From Caldilineaceae bacterium SB0664_bin_27 (GTDB lineage Bacteria > Chloroflexota > Anaerolineae > Caldilineales > Caldilineaceae): DNA of 55,480 nucleotides. The position numbers and the translations under genes were made by a program. The notes beneath the pieces are model-generated. The model did no database searches. It had not been told where the DNA came from and worked only from the letters and a program-made list of their open reading frames with translations. The stretch is taken from contig VXRG01000050.1 of assembly GCA_009838625.1 (NCBI GenBank), positions 1-55,480 on the forward strand, in the 5' to 3' direction. Below are positions 33,441 to 42,720 of the stretch, piece after piece. Each line of letters starts with the position of its first letter. The stretch's first letter is position 1.

Positions 33441-34949
33441 CTACTCAAAACCAAGCGCGGAGCAATCCACTTCGTTGTCGCTGATAAAATCGGACGCATA
33501 CATCGTCTTGATCTCATCAATCTGTGCGACTGCGTCGTCAAGTGTCAGCTGGTCAAGTATATACGCGTTCTTGAGATCCCAAATCTCCAAACGCGACTCC
33601 AGGTTGGTCTTGTCGTAATAGGTCCACATCGCAGCTTCGCCTTCATGGTCCTGGAGATTCTCCAGAATCGAAATCAGGTCCGGGTCCGCGGGCGCCGCGC
33701 CTTTCTGCAATGGCAGTACGTTGCCCAGATCGTTGATCAGTCGCTCCGCGTTCTGTGGAGCGCTCAGGTACATCAGAAAATCAGCCGCAAGATCGACAAG
33801 CCCATCCTCAATAGCGCTCTTGGTGATTGCAAAACCGCCTGGCGCACCACCAATAGGAGGCGCAGGCGTCCCGGTGCAAACCGGCGAACTCTCCTGGGTA
33901 CACTTAGGCGCATAGAACATCCCCCACTCGAATTCGATGTTTGGGTTCAGTTTGTTCTGCTTTACACGCCAACTCCCGTCCTCCACCACAACGATGTCAC
34001 CCTGCAACCACTTTGTGATGGCATTCGCGTTCTTATCGGTCCAATCCTGCGTACGGAATTTGGCGACCTCCTTCATCAGGCGCATCCATTCCCGGTACTC
34101 AGGGGTTTCGGCTCGAAATACGCCTCTGTCGATAGCGCAGGCTACCTCCTCAAAGTTGGCCGGACCACCGTCAGGATTTACCTGAGGGGTCAACTCCGCC
34201 ATGATGCTGCCGCCCAACTGCCCAAGCGTCTCATACATAAACCAGGAACCGATGCCTCCATAGGGAGTGTAGCCGGCATCCTGCAACGCCTGAAAGACAT
34301 CGAGCAACTCCGCTAACGTCGTCGGTACCTCGACCCCGACTTCCTCAAAAATGTCCTTGTTGTAGAACATCATCGAAGTCACAATCGAGTAGTTGAGCGT
34401 GTAATGTGAACCCAAAATGCGGTTCGCCTGGAAAGGCACCTCGTAAAAGAGATCCAACCACCTCTCGCTGCCAGGCTCGCCCGCCTCAACGTAATGGTTT
34501 GGCTGCTCCAGATAGGAATCTAAGTTGACCCACCAGTTCTTCCCTATCTCCTCGACCTGGTCCCGGGTCAGTGTGTAGACTACGTGGGGAATCGTGCCGG
34601 CAGTCATGTTTGTGACAATGTACTCCCGACTGCTGACATCGCCGGGAGGCGGCTGAACCAACTCGATCTCCACACCTGGATGCAACGCCTGATATTCGTC
34701 GATCAAGGTGAGAATCATATTGTGCGGATTCGGGTTGGTTTCACTCCACTCCATACTTTCGGAAGGGTAATAAGATCCAGGGTTCAACGTGAGCTTGCCT
34801 GTCAGGGCCCCCGAATCACCGCTATCCATCGCTTCGTCAGCCGCCATGTCCTGGCCTGTTTCTGCGGCCGGAGCGGCGACGCATGCCGACGCCAAGAGCG
34901 CAAGCGCCAGCAAAATGCCAATGACCCGAAATCGTTTCACCAACATCAT
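33441..34949 (-). CDS. Extracellular sugar-binding lipoprotein of the ABC importer
   Basis: Cluster B-type solute-binding protein of 502 residues. The signal peptide ends LLASAC with lipid-acceptor Cys23. The body has typical family-1 features: MILTLIDEYQALHPGVEIELV, GTIPHVVYTLTRDQV, MMFYNKDIFEEVGVEVPTT and GAPGGFAITKSA. The start at 34949 is chosen because GGAGAGGAG precedes it and the signal peptide then begins MMLVKR; a start nine codons upstream would add a polar tail. First gene of the importer operon. It probably binds a di- or oligosaccharide. Confidence 0.92.
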   Translation of the reverse strand: MMLVKRFRVIGILLALALLASACVAAPAAETGQDMAADEAMDSGDSGALTGKLTLNPGSYYPSESMEWSETNPNPHNMILTLIDEYQALHPGVEIELVQPPPGDVSSREYIVTNMTAGTIPHVVYTLTRDQVEEIGKNWWVNLDSYLEQPNHYVEAGEPGSERWLDLFYEVPFQANRILGSHYTLNYSIVTSMMFYNKDIFEEVGVEVPTTLAELLDVFQALQDAGYTPYGGIGSWFMYETLGQLGGSIMAELTPQVNPDGGPANFEEVACAIDRGVFRAETPEYREWMRLMKEVAKFRTQDWTDKNANAITKWLQGDIVVVEDGSWRVKQNKLNPNIEFEWGMFYAPKCTQESSPVCTGTPAPPIGGAPGGFAITKSAIEDGLVDLAADFLMYLSAPQNAERLINDLGNVLPLQKGAAPADPDLISILENLQDHEGEAAMWTYYDKTNLESRLEIWDLKNAYILDQLTLDDAVAQIDEIKTMYASDFISDNEVDCSALGFE

Positions 34950-35928
34950 GGCTCCTCTCCTCTTTCCAATGGACATCGCTGAACTAAACTCTCAACCCCG
35001 CTCCGGCGCGCCGGGTCCGACATCAACAGATCATGCAACCGTTCTTTCTACGCCTTCACGAGGGCTAAATCCTGCACATTCGGCGGTCTAAGCGGTTTAC
35101 GCGTCCACGGTCTGTACATGGACCACTACCCGGCTTATTGCTCCTCCTTTCTCAGACCGGTAGAAAATATGCGAATGGCGGTTCCCGGCTAAAATCGTGT
35201 GTCGGCGCTCAGTTATCGTAATGTAAAGTGGATGTTGCCCCTTCGCCCGAACTGACTGCTGTTCATGATGTGAAATAGCTGTTTCTGGCCTGGAATCGGC
35301 ATCTGCCTCCCGGTATACAACTGTCTGCGAGCGAAATGGCGATGGGCGCCAGTTACTGCTCTTCACTATTTTGTGATCAACAGGTCCGTCAACGACGCGC
35401 AGACCCTCTTCACAGATTTCTGCAGCGAAAAACTGAACTCAATGTCGCAATTGTGTCTACTGATGCGGATACGGCCAGTATAGTGAACCGATCCCTGTCT
35501 GTCAAATGGTATTTTATTGATAGAAGATTTAATGTGAAGCTGACTCGTCCCAAATGCTGCTCAGGATTTACGATTGCCCTTCTTGCCCAAGATCGGTCAG
35601 AGCAATTTTGCGAAGGCAACGGAATACGTTTTACTAGCGCAGTCTTTGGAATTCCACCCGGAAAGATGGCCACCTGCGTAGCAATCGCGCCGCGCATTCG
35701 CCGTCATTTCGTTACTTTTTCGGATAAGGAGCCAGGCCGAAATCATTTGACAGCCAATCTTTTACCGTGCCATAATAATTAAATCCGCCGTTGCCTGAGA
35801 TGGCGCGATTCAAGTGCTGAATGCTCGCGTAAGTCTCCTACCGGAGACATTGCGCTTGTTCCCAAACCTGCCCTCATGTCTACGCCCATGGCCGCGGGCG
35901 GCGGGCTATCGCCAGCTTGGGAGGAACC
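34950..35928. other. Long intergenic region between divergent genes
   Basis: About 980 bp, clearly lower in GC than the surrounding genes. No ORF here shows a recognisable domain or a ribosome binding site. It separates the divergent importer and SH3 lipoprotein genes and should hold both promoters. A short hairpin, GTCTCC (35833-35838) with GGAGAC (35843-35848), lies 80 bp before the lipoprotein start. It may be foreign or regulatory DNA. Confidence 0.4.
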
Positions 35929-37293
35929 ATGCCTAATCGCCTTCGCGTCCCGCTGTTCGGGGCACTCGTAATTCTGCCCCTTTTGATAAGCAGTTGCTAT
36001 CCTTTCCAGGGAGACATTACGCAAATCCTGACTCCGGCCGCGCCTCCCACTGCTGACGCAACCGCAGAGCCGGCAGAGCCGGAAATGGTGACTCTGGTGG
36101 CAACGGTAGCTGTCAACGCGCTACGAGTGCGCCAGGCGCCCAACGAAGAGACGCCGATTATCGCCGGCCTGCTAAAGGATGACGTCATCAACGTGGTCGG
36201 GCGAACAGAGGATGGCAGTTGGCTGAAAGTGGAAGTGCCGGACGTTGGGACCATCGGCTGGATCTGGGCTGAAGATGTAACCTTGAATGGAGACCCCTCC
36301 GCACTGCTTGTGCCCGAAGACGCGCAAATGGCCGCCGAACACGAAGACGCGATGGCCGAAGAGGCCGATGAGGAGCAATCGGACGACGGCAAGATGGCCG
36401 AAGAGGAGAAAACCGAGGATCAAACGAGCGCGTTCGCCGATCTGGAGCCAAGCGTCCTGGTTTACGCGCAGGAGGTGATCAAGGGCCAAGTTACGGTAGC
36501 GGAAGCTGCTGTTCCGGTTGAAGGCTGGGTTGTCATTCACGCCGATGATGCCGGCTCTTTCGGGCCCATCATCGGGCAGGCGCCCCTGGAACCTGGACTC
36601 ACGACTGATCTGGCCGTAGACATTGACGTCGATGCCGCCACCGAGACTCTCTACGCTATGCTCCACACAGACGGCGGCGTCTTTGACGTCTTTGAGTTTC
36701 CCGGCACCGATATGCCTGTACTTAGAGATGGCGCACCGATCAGTTCGGCCTTCACGGTAACGATCGGCGAAATGTCCACCTCCGACGAAGAGGCGGATGC
36801 TGAAGAGGCGGTGCCTGTTACGACTCCGACCGATGAGCCTCTGCTTCAGGTGGGTGAAGTCACCAGACACTTGGCGATCGTTACGACGCGTGCCTTGCGT
36901 GTGCGCAGCAAACCGGAAACCATCGCCGAGGTTTTAGCAGGCGTAGCCGTCGGTGAGGCCTATCCTGTGGCCGGATTCAGCTCAGATGAACATTGGGTTG
37001 CGATCTTTTTCCCCAATATTGAAGACCCGGTCTGGATAGCGGCCTCGCTGGTGGAGTTGAGGGACATCGAGTTGAGAGTGCAGATGGGTCGCGCGACCAT
37101 CGAGACCGGCAGGGGCGGCCGCTTGCGGTTGCGAGGCGGACCCACTCTGGAGGCGCCCATCGTAGGCTACGCTCAGGACGGTGAAAGCTACGACACCCTC
37201 GGCTACAGCGAGGATGGTCAATGGGCACTGCTAATCGGAACTGGAGCGGAAGGCGCCACCTGGGCCTCAATAACCTTCCTGCTGTTTGAATAA
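35929..37293 (+). CDS. Multi-SH3 lipoprotein with a DUF7282-like middle domain
   Basis: Lipoprotein of 454 residues; lipobox LISSC with Cys23. Residues about 50-120 form an SH3 domain (VNALRVRQAPNEETPIIAG ... TIGWIWAEDV). An acidic linker with EDAMAEEADEEQSDD follows. Residues about 180-285 resemble DUF7282 (EVIKGQVTVAEAAVPVEGWVV, GPIIGQAPLEPGLTTDL, LYAMLHTDGG). A second acidic linker is followed by two SH3-like repeats (TRALRVRSKPETIAEVLAG, RLRLRGGPTLEAPIVGY). GGGAGGAA precedes the start. It probably sits on the outer face of the membrane and binds cell-wall or protein ligands. Followed by a strong terminator. Confidence 0.82.
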   Translation: MPNRLRVPLFGALVILPLLISSCYPFQGDITQILTPAAPPTADATAEPAEPEMVTLVATVAVNALRVRQAPNEETPIIAGLLKDDVINVVGRTEDGSWLKVEVPDVGTIGWIWAEDVTLNGDPSALLVPEDAQMAAEHEDAMAEEADEEQSDDGKMAEEEKTEDQTSAFADLEPSVLVYAQEVIKGQVTVAEAAVPVEGWVVIHADDAGSFGPIIGQAPLEPGLTTDLAVDIDVDAATETLYAMLHTDGGVFDVFEFPGTDMPVLRDGAPISSAFTVTIGEMSTSDEEADAEEAVPVTTPTDEPLLQVGEVTRHLAIVTTRALRVRSKPETIAEVLAGVAVGEAYPVAGFSSDEHWVAIFFPNIEDPVWIAASLVELRDIELRVQMGRATIETGRGGRLRLRGGPTLEAPIVGYAQDGESYDTLGYSEDGQWALLIGTGAEGATWASITFLLFE

Positions 37294-37353
37294 TGGGTCT
37301 GTCTTGCCCATTGTATTCTGGAGTGTGACGGCACAACTTTCAACTGATCTCGA

Positions 37354-37398
37354 ACAACAAGAGCGGCAGTTTCCATGTGAGACTGCCGCTCTTGTTGT
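37354..37398. terminator. Strong 17-bp hairpin terminator
   Basis: ACAACAAGAGCGGCAGT (37354-37370) pairs perfectly with ACTGCCGCTCTTGTTGT (37382-37398) around an 11-nt loop. It is 60 bp after the lipoprotein stop and lies between convergent genes. With A-rich and T-rich ends on both sides it could stop transcription in both directions. Confidence 0.75.
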
Positions 37399-37481
37399 GT
37401 ATATTACTTTCAACCGGCCGAGCTTTTAGCGCCAACAAATGGACCGTGCAACTCGCGCAACGATAGCTCTTTTGAAGAGAT

Positions 37482-37967
37482 CTACTCGTCGCGCGTCAGC
37501 GCCCAGGAATCCGCCCAACTTTCGGGAATGGGGAGGTTGTTGGCGTAAATCAAGTTGATCAGCTGGCCTTGGTGATGGGCCTCATGTTCAACCAGTCGAT
37601 AGTATCCGGCCAGCGGTGTCGAGCCATTCTCAAAGACCTGTAGCCAGTTTACCTTCTCAAAACTTGCCATCAAGGCCGCGTCTGCGGCCTCCATCCCCCG
37701 GCGTACACGTTCAACTGGCAGCACCTCCCCGGCCGGCGCCGGCTTCAGGCTGCAACTCCATCCCTGCATGCCTCCTTCAAGCAACACCGGCGGCCAGCTC
37801 TCCTGTGTGCCCAACATGCAGTAGAACTGGTAGAGAATGTTCTGGGATTCGGGGAAGGGCAGGCGAGCGTCCAGATCGGCATCGGCCAGTAAATCCATCA
37901 GATCATAGGTGCGTCCGCGCAGGTCCTGCCAGTGGATCCGCACACTCTCCAAAACGGTCTGTGTCAT
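37482..37967 (-). CDS. DinB family protein
   Basis: Four-helix DinB/YfiT-like protein of 161 residues. The third metal-binding part is visible as VEHEAHHQGQLINLIYANNLPIPESW, where the His residues supply ligands for a divalent metal. The first ligand helix is probably around NILYQFYCMLGTQESW, where the usual His is replaced or shifted, so metal binding is not certain. These proteins include thiol transferases such as bacillithiol S-transferases, and many have no known role. The start at 37967 avoids a 68-residue polar extension with no family match. Convergent with the SH3 lipoprotein gene. Confidence 0.75.
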   Translation of the reverse strand: MTQTVLESVRIHWQDLRGRTYDLMDLLADADLDARLPFPESQNILYQFYCMLGTQESWPPVLLEGGMQGWSCSLKPAPAGEVLPVERVRRGMEAADAALMASFEKVNWLQVFENGSTPLAGYYRLVEHEAHHQGQLINLIYANNLPIPESWADSWALTRDE

Positions 37968-38850
37968 TTTCTTCTCGCTCCATGCGGGTCGGTCAGTTTC
38001 TTCTAGAAAGAGCAAACCCCAGTGGTCGCAGTTCAAAGATGGCTGGCCGGCAGATGACCGGTCAGCTGCCGCTATGTGGTCAGCCGCTATCAGTATAGCA
38101 CAACGGTGCGGCCTTAACCGTAGTCCAGACTGTTGCCCCGCGGTTTCCTGAACTGCCTGTTCAGTAGCCATGTACCGTAGCTCAACAGAATATAATTTCC
38201 GGAATCAAACGCATGGCTGCATACGGGTGCATCCCAAGTTCTTGTGAGGCCTGTGTCGGAACTGCGGTGGTAAGAGGTCAGTGACTGCTGCGAAAGATTG
38301 AGGTCAGGCGCGGCGAAGTGAGGGGGCTTGAAGAACAGGCTTTTCTGATTCGTGCAGTTCTGCGAAGTGGCGCGACGAACACCAAGGGCGACACGGATTT
38401 TTCTGGAGAGAGTAGGCGGCCCTACGTGGAAGGGCTGTTTGTGGGAACAGTTTGTTATGCTGACAAGGGTCAGCTAGCCATTCAATTCAAAGGCTCAATA
38501 GTGAGAGCACAGAAGCGTTTTGGCACAATATGGCACAATTTGTCACGGTTTTAGGGGGGACCCCCCCTTTCTTCAACGTTTCAATAGTGAAAGTGCCGAC
38601 GGTTTTTAGCAGCTATTCAGGGGAACCCAAGTTCATCCTGGTGATGGCCGAAAGCGATAAAATATAAGATATTTTAGTACAAAGAATGGGGCAGAACTGT
38701 TGCATGGTCTGAAACTACCGCGGTTTGCGTGATCACCGCAGAAAATCCGGGATCCACCCAGCTCTGCTGCACTCGCCTGACTAGCGTGAGTCTGCAGGCT
38801 ATGATAGGATTCCCAGCACATGGTAATTGCCGATCTTGAGGTCGCTGCAC
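37968..38850. other. Intergenic region, about 880 bp
   Basis: No supported gene. It holds two copies of a small palindrome, CTCAATAGTGAG (38494-38505) and TTCAATAGTGAA (38580-38591), and a GGGGGGACCCCCCC tract (38554-38567). A 78-codon ORF at 38318-38554 overlaps these repeats and shows no protein signature. Confidence 0.4.
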
Positions 38851-40437
38851 GTGTCAACTCCACTCCAATCGCGCTCAGGCAAAGAAGAGAAAGCGCATCC
38901 TCAGTCGCGCTCATATAGCGAAGAGGAAGCGCGTCCTAACATCCTGCTGATCACCAGCGACCAGCAGCATTTCTCAACTCTCGGCGTGACCAATCCGCGG
39001 ATCCAGACGCCCGCTCTCGACCGGCTCGCCCGCGAAGGCGCCCGCTTCGACCGTGCTTACTGCAACAACCCCGTCTGCTCGCCCTCCCGATCATCGATCA
39101 TTACCGGCCAATATCCGGCTTGGCACGGCTGCTGGACCATCGGCGTCAAACTGGGTGAGGATGTTCCCACAGTCGGTGACCTGCTGCACCGACACGGCTA
39201 CGACACTACACTGATCGGAAAAGCCCATTTTCAGCCTCTGGCCTCACGCCCGGAACAGACTTCCCTCGAATGCCAGCCCACTCTGCGCGATCTCGACTTC
39301 TGGCGAGAGTTCCATGGGCCGTGGTACGGCTTCCAGCATGTGGAAGCGGCGCGCAATCACGCCGACGAAGCCCACGCCGGTCAACACTATGGCATCTGGA
39401 TGGAGGAAAACGGTCTGCCCAACTGGCAGGATTTCTTCCAGACCTGGCCGGCGGACCCCAATGCGGTCAGGCGGGAACACGCCTGGGACCTGCCGGAGGA
39501 GTACCACTACTCCGTCTGGACCGCTGAACGCTCGATCGCGGCCATTGAGCGCAGCGCCGCCGCAGGCAAACCCTTCTTCCTCTGGAGCAGCTTCCACGAT
39601 CCCCATCCGCCCTATCTCGTCTCCGAACCTTGGGCATCAATGTACGAACCCGAAGAGATGCAGCCGGGCACACTGAAACCGGGTGAACTGGATGCGATGC
39701 CTCCCCACTTTGCCAAAACGCAGCAACGTAATCCGGACTTCTCCGCCTGGCAGGAGACACCCTTCGGCAATCACGGCTTCAACAGTCACCTGCATGAGCC
39801 GGACGCCATTCGCAAAAACATGGCCGTCTACTACGGCATGGTCAGCCTGATGGACCGCGAGATTGGGCGCATTCTGGACAAGCTGGACCAACTGGGCATT
39901 GCCGACAACACCCTCATCGTTTTCAGCACCGATCACGGTCACTTCCTCGGCCAGCACGGACTGGTCGCCAAGGGAGCATTCCACTACGAAGATCTCATCC
40001 GTCTGCCCTTTCTCGTGCGCTGGCCCGGCCGAGTCCCCGCCGGCGCGGTGAACGGCTCGCTCCAATCACTAGTCGACCTCGCGCCTACTTTCCTGCAAGC
40101 GGCCGGCATCGGCGTCCCCGGCGAGATGCAGGGCGCCGACCAGCTTGATACGTGGACCGGTGCGGCCGAGGAAGCGCGCGACCACGTGCTGGTTGAAAAC
40201 CGTCATCAGCCCACGGCGCTGCACCTGCGCACGCTCGTGGACCGGCGTTATAAGCTCACCGTCTACCGGGGCCACCCTTACGGCGAGCTTTTCGATCTGC
40301 AGGAAGATCCGGAGGAACGCTGCAACCGCTGGGATGATCCCGCCTTCGCCGCAATTAAATCGACCTTGCTACAGCGTTTCGTGCAGGCCGAAATGGAACG
40401 GGAACCGACCCGTTTCGAACGTATCGCCGGCGCATGA
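38851..40437 (+). CDS. Type I sulfatase family protein
   Basis: Alkaline-phosphatase-superfamily sulfatase of 528 residues. The metal site begins at NILLITSDQQHFSTLG, and the formylglycine motif is CSPSR within NPVCSPSRSSIITGQYP, where Cys is oxidised to formylglycine. LIGKAHF and STDHGHFLGQHGLVAKG supply further His/Asp/Lys ligands. There is no signal peptide, so it may act in the cytoplasm or use an unseen route; the maturase is not in the window. Start at GTG 38851 (GAGG nine bases upstream) is favoured over TTG 38827. It may desulfate imported sugars. Confidence 0.85.
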   Translation: MSTPLQSRSGKEEKAHPQSRSYSEEEARPNILLITSDQQHFSTLGVTNPRIQTPALDRLAREGARFDRAYCNNPVCSPSRSSIITGQYPAWHGCWTIGVKLGEDVPTVGDLLHRHGYDTTLIGKAHFQPLASRPEQTSLECQPTLRDLDFWREFHGPWYGFQHVEAARNHADEAHAGQHYGIWMEENGLPNWQDFFQTWPADPNAVRREHAWDLPEEYHYSVWTAERSIAAIERSAAAGKPFFLWSSFHDPHPPYLVSEPWASMYEPEEMQPGTLKPGELDAMPPHFAKTQQRNPDFSAWQETPFGNHGFNSHLHEPDAIRKNMAVYYGMVSLMDREIGRILDKLDQLGIADNTLIVFSTDHGHFLGQHGLVAKGAFHYEDLIRLPFLVRWPGRVPAGAVNGSLQSLVDLAPTFLQAAGIGVPGEMQGADQLDTWTGAAEEARDHVLVENRHQPTALHLRTLVDRRYKLTVYRGHPYGELFDLQEDPEERCNRWDDPAFAAIKSTLLQRFVQAEMEREPTRFERIAGA

Positions 40438-40901
40438 ATGCGTTTAAGCCCCAATGAATCCTCTGCCTACCGGCAGGACATGCTCCGTTTGGGCAAATGC
40501 CCATTTGGACTGCCAGCCTCTGCCGGCCCTCCTTGTTCGGGGGATACGCCCCACAACGCCCCCAAGCAGCTCAACCTGCATGCGGTATCTCGCCAAGGCG
40601 GCGCAGCGACAGTTCACCGGCAACGCAGAAGTGACTGCTGAAATCGTCGGCTGTGGTACACTACAACTGAAAATCGGTTCCGTTCGACGTTAGGATCTTG
40701 GCACACAATAGCGAAACAGAAGCCGGTTTGCAATTGTTTTCAGACGACGAATCGGCACTGCATATTTTTAAGCGCATCATAGCCGGTAACGCTCTGTGTC
40801 TGGCAACCCATTGCATTCCAGGCTGTTACGAAAAACCAGGTATTGATTACGCAATAAACCCGTTCTCACTCCCATCAAACTTCCATTTACGGAGCACAAC
40901 A
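40438..40901. other. Intergenic region after the sulfatase
   Basis: About 460 bp without a recognised gene. Small palindromes occur (CTGCCTACCGGCAG near 40464 and TGGGCAAATGCCCA near 40491). The VOC gene could be read from a start at 40698, but the extra 68 residues have no family match and its ATG at 40902 has ACGGAG in front. Confidence 0.4.
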
Positions 40902-41285
40902 ATGAACCTTGAACATGTAGCAATCAACGTACCAAACGTCCGCGAGCAGGCACAGTGGTGGAGGGAGCATCTGGGGCTGGAGATCGTCTCCGCAGGCGAT
41001 GTTCCTCCATACATGAACTTTGTCTACGACAACAACGGCAGCATGGTAGAGTTGTACAGTAATGAAGAGATGGAGCACTTGGACTTTGCCCAGATCAATC
41101 CCTTTAACCTTCATTTTGCTTTCAGCGTAGACGACATGGAAAGCGAACGCGAACGTCTGATTCAGGCTGGTGCTACGCCCGACGGCGAGATCAACAATAC
41201 CCCCACAGGAGACAAGCTCTGTTTCCTGCGCGACCCTTGGCAGGTGACAGTGCAGCTTGTCCAGCGCAAAACACCTATGGTCTAA
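40902..41285 (+). CDS. VOC (glyoxalase/dioxygenase fold) family protein
   Basis: Single-chain VOC protein of 127 residues. It begins NLEHVAINVPNVREQAQWWREHLG, with the first metal-site His, and contains SMVELYSNEEM and FAFSVDDMESERERLIQAGA, ending in FLRDPWQVTVQLVQR. The paired beta-alpha-beta-beta-beta units can be followed. Possible roles are glyoxalase, epimerase, ring-cleaving dioxygenase or resistance protein; sequence alone does not choose. Start at 40902 by ribosome binding site and family start. The E2 gene follows 69 bp later. Confidence 0.82.
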   Translation: MNLEHVAINVPNVREQAQWWREHLGLEIVSAGDVPPYMNFVYDNNGSMVELYSNEEMEHLDFAQINPFNLHFAFSVDDMESERERLIQAGATPDGEINNTPTGDKLCFLRDPWQVTVQLVQRKTPMV

Positions 41286-41354
41286 GGAGCGCACATTGAT
41301 CAGTGATCGGCGGCTCGCGGCCGGTCACTGGCAATTGCCGTTGGAGCGCCAACC

Positions 41355-42641
41355 ATGCCAACTCCAGTGATGATGCCCCAATTGGGCGAAACCGTGTTCG
41401 AAGGGACCGTCGCCCGCTGGCTCAAGCAGCCTGGGGATCCAGTGCAGCGGCAGGAACCCCTGCTCGACATCACCACCGACAAAATCGACACTGAAGTGCC
41501 CGCGCCCGCTGCCGGATTCCTGCTCAAGATCCTGGCCGTCGAAGGCGCAACGGTTCAGGTTGGCTCCGTCATTGCCTATATCGGCGATAAGGAGGAAGAG
41601 ATAACAGAAGAGGCAGAGGGTCCGGAAAGAGCAGTGGAGTCGAGCAAAGAAACCGGTCTACCCGTCCTTTCTTCCTCTCTCTCCGCCTCCCGGCGTGCGG
41701 GTGACGCCGCTTCCGATGCGGAACCGGAAGGCCGTTCTTTCGTCAGCCCTGTCGTCGCCCGCCTCAGCGCCGAACACAACATCGATCTGGAAGAGGTGCA
41801 GGGCAGTGGGCGCCAGGGGCGCGTCACCAAGAAGGACCTGCTGGCCTACATCGAAGCTGCCAAAAGACAGCCGCACACAGCGCCGTCCGCTGCCGCCGCC
41901 GCGCCCGGCGAAGATGAAGTTCTGCAGCCCTTCTCGAACATGCGGCGGGCGATTGCCGAACACATGAGCCGCAGCGTCCGCACCAGCCCTCATGTTGTCA
42001 CGATCTTCGAGGCTGATATGACGGCCGTCGTGCGCCACAGAGCGGCTCACAAAGAGGATTTGGCGCAAAAGGGGGTTACTCTGTCCTTCACCCCCTACAT
42101 TGTGGCTGCGGTCGCGGCCGCGCTGGGCGAGAATCCGACGGTGAATAGCAGCTGGACCGATGCGGGGCTGATGCTGTACCAGCGCATTCACGTGGGCATC
42201 GCTGTCGCCGTGCCAGATGGCCTGGTTGTGCCCGTCATCCGGGACACTGATGAAATGAATCTGCAGGGGCTGGCGCGTGCAGTCAACGATCTGGCCGACC
42301 GGGCACGCCGCGGCGAACTGTCCCCGGACGAAGTGCGCGGCGGCACATTCACCGTGACTAACCACGGGACAAGCGGCAGCCTTTTGGGCACACCCATTAT
42401 CAACCAGCCCCAAGCTGCCATCCTGGGAGTCGGCAAAATCTGCAAGCGAGCAGTCGTGAACAGCGGCAGTGGCTCAGACGGTACACCAGCCGACCCGCTT
42501 CTGCCCAGCGCTGACGACACTATCTCTATCCGTCCAATGTCCTACCTGAGCCTTGCCTTTGATCATCGCATCCTGGATGGCTTCGGGGCTGACAGCTTCC
42601 TGGCAGATGTAGTGAAGCGACTGGAGAACTGGGGCGCGTAA
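41355..42641 (+). CDS. 2-oxoacid dehydrogenase complex E2 (dihydrolipoyl acyltransferase)
   Basis: E2 core subunit of 428 residues. Lipoyl domain 1-80 with the lipoylated Lys43 in TTDKIDTEVPAP. A Glu/Ser-rich linker follows. The peripheral subunit-binding domain is about 125-165 (VSPVVARLSAEHNIDLEEVQG, GRVTKKDLLAYI). The catalytic domain is about 195-428, ending with the active-site motif DHRILDG, His404 and Asp408. It moves acyl groups from E1 to CoA. The E3 gene follows, but no E1 gene is present in the window, so whether the complex uses pyruvate, 2-oxoglutarate or branched-chain acids is open. Confidence 0.92.
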   Translation: MPTPVMMPQLGETVFEGTVARWLKQPGDPVQRQEPLLDITTDKIDTEVPAPAAGFLLKILAVEGATVQVGSVIAYIGDKEEEITEEAEGPERAVESSKETGLPVLSSSLSASRRAGDAASDAEPEGRSFVSPVVARLSAEHNIDLEEVQGSGRQGRVTKKDLLAYIEAAKRQPHTAPSAAAAAPGEDEVLQPFSNMRRAIAEHMSRSVRTSPHVVTIFEADMTAVVRHRAAHKEDLAQKGVTLSFTPYIVAAVAAALGENPTVNSSWTDAGLMLYQRIHVGIAVAVPDGLVVPVIRDTDEMNLQGLARAVNDLADRARRGELSPDEVRGGTFTVTNHGTSGSLLGTPIINQPQAAILGVGKICKRAVVNSGSGSDGTPADPLLPSADDTISIRPMSYLSLAFDHRILDGFGADSFLADVVKRLENWGA

Positions 42642-42720
42642 CAACGGCGATTAACCATGCAGCACACTACAGCTATCGGTCATCACCGGTCACCGGCAAC
42701 TGGAGTTAGCGGAGGAATTT

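Noticed and set aside
35336..35782. A 148-codon plus-strand frame in the long AT-richer spacer
   Set aside because: No recognisable domain, no ribosome binding site, and codon use unlike neighbouring genes.
38318..38554. A 78-codon frame before the sulfatase gene
   Set aside because: It overlaps repeats, has no family match and no convincing ribosome binding site.
38554..38567. GGGGGGACCCCCCC as a terminator
   Set aside because: A one-base loop is not possible, the stem would shrink to a few pairs, and there is no gene ending just before it.
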